Source: Eonycteris spelaea (Eukaryota > Chordata > Mammalia > Chiroptera > Pteropodidae). Taken from it: a stretch of 64,000 nt of DNA. Below are positions 61,860 to 64,000 of the stretch, piece by piece (within the stretch, counting starts at the first letter, position 1; each line of letters starts with the position of its first letter). The stretch covers positions 2,542,001-2,606,000 of the forward strand of contig PUFA01000164.1 in NCBI GenBank assembly GCA_003508835.1, in the 5' to 3' direction. Below the pieces are notes generated by a model. That model searched no databases and was not told the DNA's origin. It saw only the letters and a list, made by a program, of their open reading frames with translations. Both the position numbers and the translations under genes were made by a program.

Positions 61860-62270
61860 TTAAAGATTGTTATTATTATTTTGCATACTATGTGTCTGCT
61901 ACTGTGCTAGTACTGAGCGTTCAACAACAGATAAGGCCCCATTCCTAGTTGCTTTGGGGGGGTCAGATTAGCAAGCAAACAATGTTAATGCAATGTGACA
62001 AGTCCTAAAATGAGTTCTACGGGACCCCCTAGGAAGAACAACTTAAGCAATTTTATTGAAAGCTTCTGAAGTGAGATTCACCTATGTGAATGAGTGCATT
62101 GAGGGGTAAGGACAGCAAAAGATTAGGCTGGAAAGGAGACTATAGTCAATGACTTTGACTCACAGGCTGAGATAGTGCAACTTGTAAGTGACAGACATAT
62201 GGGGAATAACATGAATGATGAGGCTTGTTTTAAAAATAATAATCTAGTATATATGTGCTGACTCCATAAT
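61860..62270 (-). mobile_element. L2 LINE fragment
   Basis: Antisense pattern: ACTGTGCTAGTACTGAGCGT and TCAACAACAGATAAGGCCCC, later GGAAAGGAGACTATAGTC. Strongly diverged. Confidence 0.45.
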
Positions 62271-62337
62271 TTGTTGATAAACTCTCTAGTGATGTAAGTT
62301 GAATCTTAGTGGGCTCTTACTATGTCTTTGCCACTGG

Positions 62338-62536
62338 AACAGGGGTTGGCAATTTGGGCAGTATACAGTTTTCTTTATGGGCCATGAGACTTTTTTCGAT
62401 AACTCAACTCTGCTATTATTGAAAGTAGCCACAGACCATCCACAAGTGAATGCATGTGGCTGTATCCCAATAAAACTGTATTTACATGGCGGGCCAGATG
62501 TGGCCCACAGGACACAGTTTGCTGACACCTGCACTA
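62338..62536. mobile_element. hAT-type non-autonomous DNA transposon (Charlie-like)
   Basis: The left end AACAGGGGTTGGCAATTTGG and right end TTTGCTGACACCTGCAC are imperfect inverted copies. Inside are GGGCCATGAGAC, AACTCAACTCTGCTATTATT, CAATAAAACTGTATTTACAT and GGCCAGATGTGGCCC, a pattern of a very common mammalian hAT MITE. The ORFs of 82 and 86 codons here are not genes. Confidence 0.7.
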
Positions 62537-62844
62537 AACTGTTAATTCCACGAAACTAATTAATTCCAAGGTAGCAGAGATTAGTTGTGTTACTCTTTAT
62601 TGTAGTTCCAGAGCTAAAACAGTTCCTGGCCTCTTGTAATTTTTCATTGAATATCCGGGGACTAAATAGATAAGTGAATGAATGAATCATAACTAGGATA
62701 AGGATGTGAATGAATCATAACTAGGATAAGGACGTAAATGAATGCAAAGAGGCCTGGACAGGAAAATGGCCTTGAGGGCAGAAAGGCTGACGCAGATGTG
62801 AGAGGCATCTGGTAAGTGTGTTGGTCTAGAAGATGGAAGATTAC

Positions 62845-63065
62845 AGTAACGGCGAACATTTACTGAGGCTTAAAATACACCAGGCACTCTTCTAAGCACG
62901 TTAAATGTATGAACTCATTTAATCCTCCTTTTAACCGTATTAGGAGAGCACCATTAGAATCCTCGTTTTGCAGAGGAGAAGCTTGAAACACAGAGAAGTG
63001 AAGCGAATTACATGGCTGCAATAAGAGCGGAAGTGCACGCACTTAATCGCCGTTCTACGTCTCTG
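62845..63065 (-). mobile_element. MIR SINE
   Basis: Antisense MIR over its length: GGCGAACATTTACTGAGGCT, CCAGGCACTCTTCTAAGCAC, AACTCATTTAATCCTCCTTT and CAGAGAAGTGAAGCGAATTA. Confidence 0.8.
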
Positions 63066-63751
63066 CTCTCACGGAAATCTTTCAGGGTTTCAGGATTAAA
63101 TGACTGAAAAAATATGGTGCCATTAGTGGAAATAGAGTATTCCGAGAGAAATATAGTTTAAAGAGAAAATATAAGAATCCACTGTTAACTACACTGTTGG
63201 ATGTGAGAGCAAGCGATAAAAATTTTTTTTTTATTCAAAAGATACTGAGCAATTACTGACATCATACACAGAACTATTTTCTTATGTCCATTCAAAAAAT
63301 ATTAGCTATCCTCAGTTGTTAATATAATATAGAAAGAAAAATTGTGCGTTCTTCTGCCTCTGAACATGGAGATGACACAGAAGAAAATGTCAGCCACTTT
63401 AGAAATATGAGTAACAGCTACTCGTCATGGCAATCGAGAGTTGGGTACTGGAGTATGTGTTTAATTATTGTACATCTGTGAACTTAGAATGAAATGTATT
63501 TAAACTCCTAAATTGCAGATAAATTGTTTGGTTTTTATTGTTAATTTTAAGCTCAAAAACATCTAAGGGATGATTTTTCACAGTACAATAGATATTCAGC
63601 ATGAATAATTTAATTTTCTTATAATTAATGAATTCTAAGACTTCGAGTTTACGATGAACATGGAATATAAAAATTAACTGAAAATGAGATAGAAGATTTA
63701 ATATTCTTTGTTTGAAAATCACTTGAACACCATTCAATTGCTTATTGTATA

Positions 63752-63752
<1 letters not shown>

Positions 63753-63783
<31 letters not shown>
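63753..63783. repeat. (AC)n microsatellite
   Basis: About 15 units. Confidence 0.95.
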
Positions 63784-63786
<3 letters not shown>

Positions 63787-63897
63787 TATGGTGCACCCCT
63801 CCACTTTGTTACCAAGGTGAATACAAACAGAAAACATAGTTTTGCCCCCTATGAACTATATGATCATTTATTTATAACAATGTATTTGTTTGAAATA

Positions 63898-63899
<2 letters not shown>

Positions 63900-63936
<37 letters not shown>

Positions 63937-63942
63937 ATATAT
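63900..63942. repeat. (AC)n(AT)n microsatellite
   Basis: About 14 AC units followed by TA-rich sequence. Confidence 0.95.
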
Positions 63943-64000
63943 GTAAATCATAATATCCAAAGTTTATTAGGACTTCACCTTAGTGCCAGGAATTGTTTTA

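Larger units (their letters stand above)
33537..64000 (-). other. EYS: EYS gene, 3' end (last three exons), overview
   Basis: EYS (eyes shut/spacemaker homolog) is a large secreted matrix protein of photoreceptors, about 3,140-3,165 residues in human. It has many EGF-like and five laminin G-like domains; its loss causes retinitis pigmentosa 25 (established knowledge). Here are only the last three exons, in - strand order 57322-57150, 39808-39647 and 34728-33537. They join with correct phases to encode about 509 C-terminal residues. The two introns are 17.3 kb and 4.9 kb. The gene continues beyond 64000. EYS has been lost in rodents and some other mammals; here all three exons are conserved apart from one single-base deletion in the last. 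Confidence 0.95.
57323..64000 (-). other. EYS: EYS intron (partial, continues beyond window)
   Basis: Contains a palindromic repeat (58036-58262), L1 sequence (about 59360-60000), L2 (about 61860-62270), a hAT-like element (62338-62536), MIR (62845-63065) and CA tracts near the end. The blocks 57330-58030, 60000-61850 and 63070-63740 hold nothing I can name with confidence. Part of 60360-60800 may be L1. Confidence 0.55.

Noticed and set aside
62286..62559. ORFs on both strands
   Set aside because: Explained by the hAT-type repeat.
1..64000. CRISPR arrays, operons, ribosome binding sites, prophage or other prokaryotic systems
   Set aside because: The window is mammalian nuclear DNA; the tandem repeats are microsatellites without spacers.

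Overview
This is nuclear DNA from a placental mammal: AT-rich, intron-dominated, full of L1, L2, MIR and LTR fossils and long microsatellites. It carries the 3' parts of two genes that face each other tail to tail. The first is PHF3 (PHD finger protein 3) on the + strand. Thirteen exons lie between 1 and 26764. The first is cut by the window edge, and together they encode roughly the last 1,610 residues: the PHD finger, the TFIIS-like central domain, the SPOC domain and the low-complexity C-terminal tail. The second is EYS (eyes shut homolog) on the - strand. Its last three exons lie at 57150-57322, 39647-39808 and 33537-34728, and encode the C-terminal EGF-like and laminin G-like modules. The stop codons are about 6.8 kb apart. 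PHF3 next to EYS is the arrangement of human chromosome 6q12. All exon junctions use GT-AG and keep phase with the conserved proteins.

Lineage. Three SINE copies are clearly derived from 5S rRNA (2083-2304 -, 9508-9716 +, about 41140-41296 -). One recent tRNA-derived SINE has an 11-bp target-site duplication (19025-19280 -). SINEs made from 5S rRNA and from tRNA are known from megabats (Pteropodidae, the MEG families). A 5S SINE also occurs in the springhare, but EYS is lost in rodents and is present here. I therefore infer a fruit bat, not proven.

Layout. 1-26764: PHF3 exons and introns, with 5S SINEs in two introns, a long L2 relic (about 9730-11880), a second L2 (about 16965-18060) and the tRNA SINE just upstream of one exon. 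26765-33536: PHF3 3'UTR and intergenic DNA with a split LTR-like repeat and an L1 fragment. 33537-39808: last two EYS exons, with an L2 copy interrupted by a 300-bp CTTT/CT microsatellite between them. 39809-57149: a 17-kb EYS intron with L1 pieces, a 5S SINE, a CCTT/CT microsatellite, a possible processed pseudogene and MIR/L2 pieces. 57150-64000: EYS EGF exon and intron with a palindromic repeat, L1, L2, a hAT-like transposon and MIR.

Main oddities. Three single-base deletions break otherwise well-conserved reading frames: PHF3 near 6784, PHF3 near 25476 and EYS near 34034. The protein resumes correctly in the -1 frame each time, and the same class of lesion occurs in two unrelated genes. 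Indel errors in the assembly are therefore the first explanation, ahead of gene loss. Other points are an in-frame GCTAGT expansion coding (Ala-Ser)8 in PHF3, a GT microsatellite that begins at a PHF3 5' splice site, and the SINE ending 35 bp before a PHF3 exon. I found no undescribed gene system, CRISPR array, RNA gene or intact mobile-element gene.
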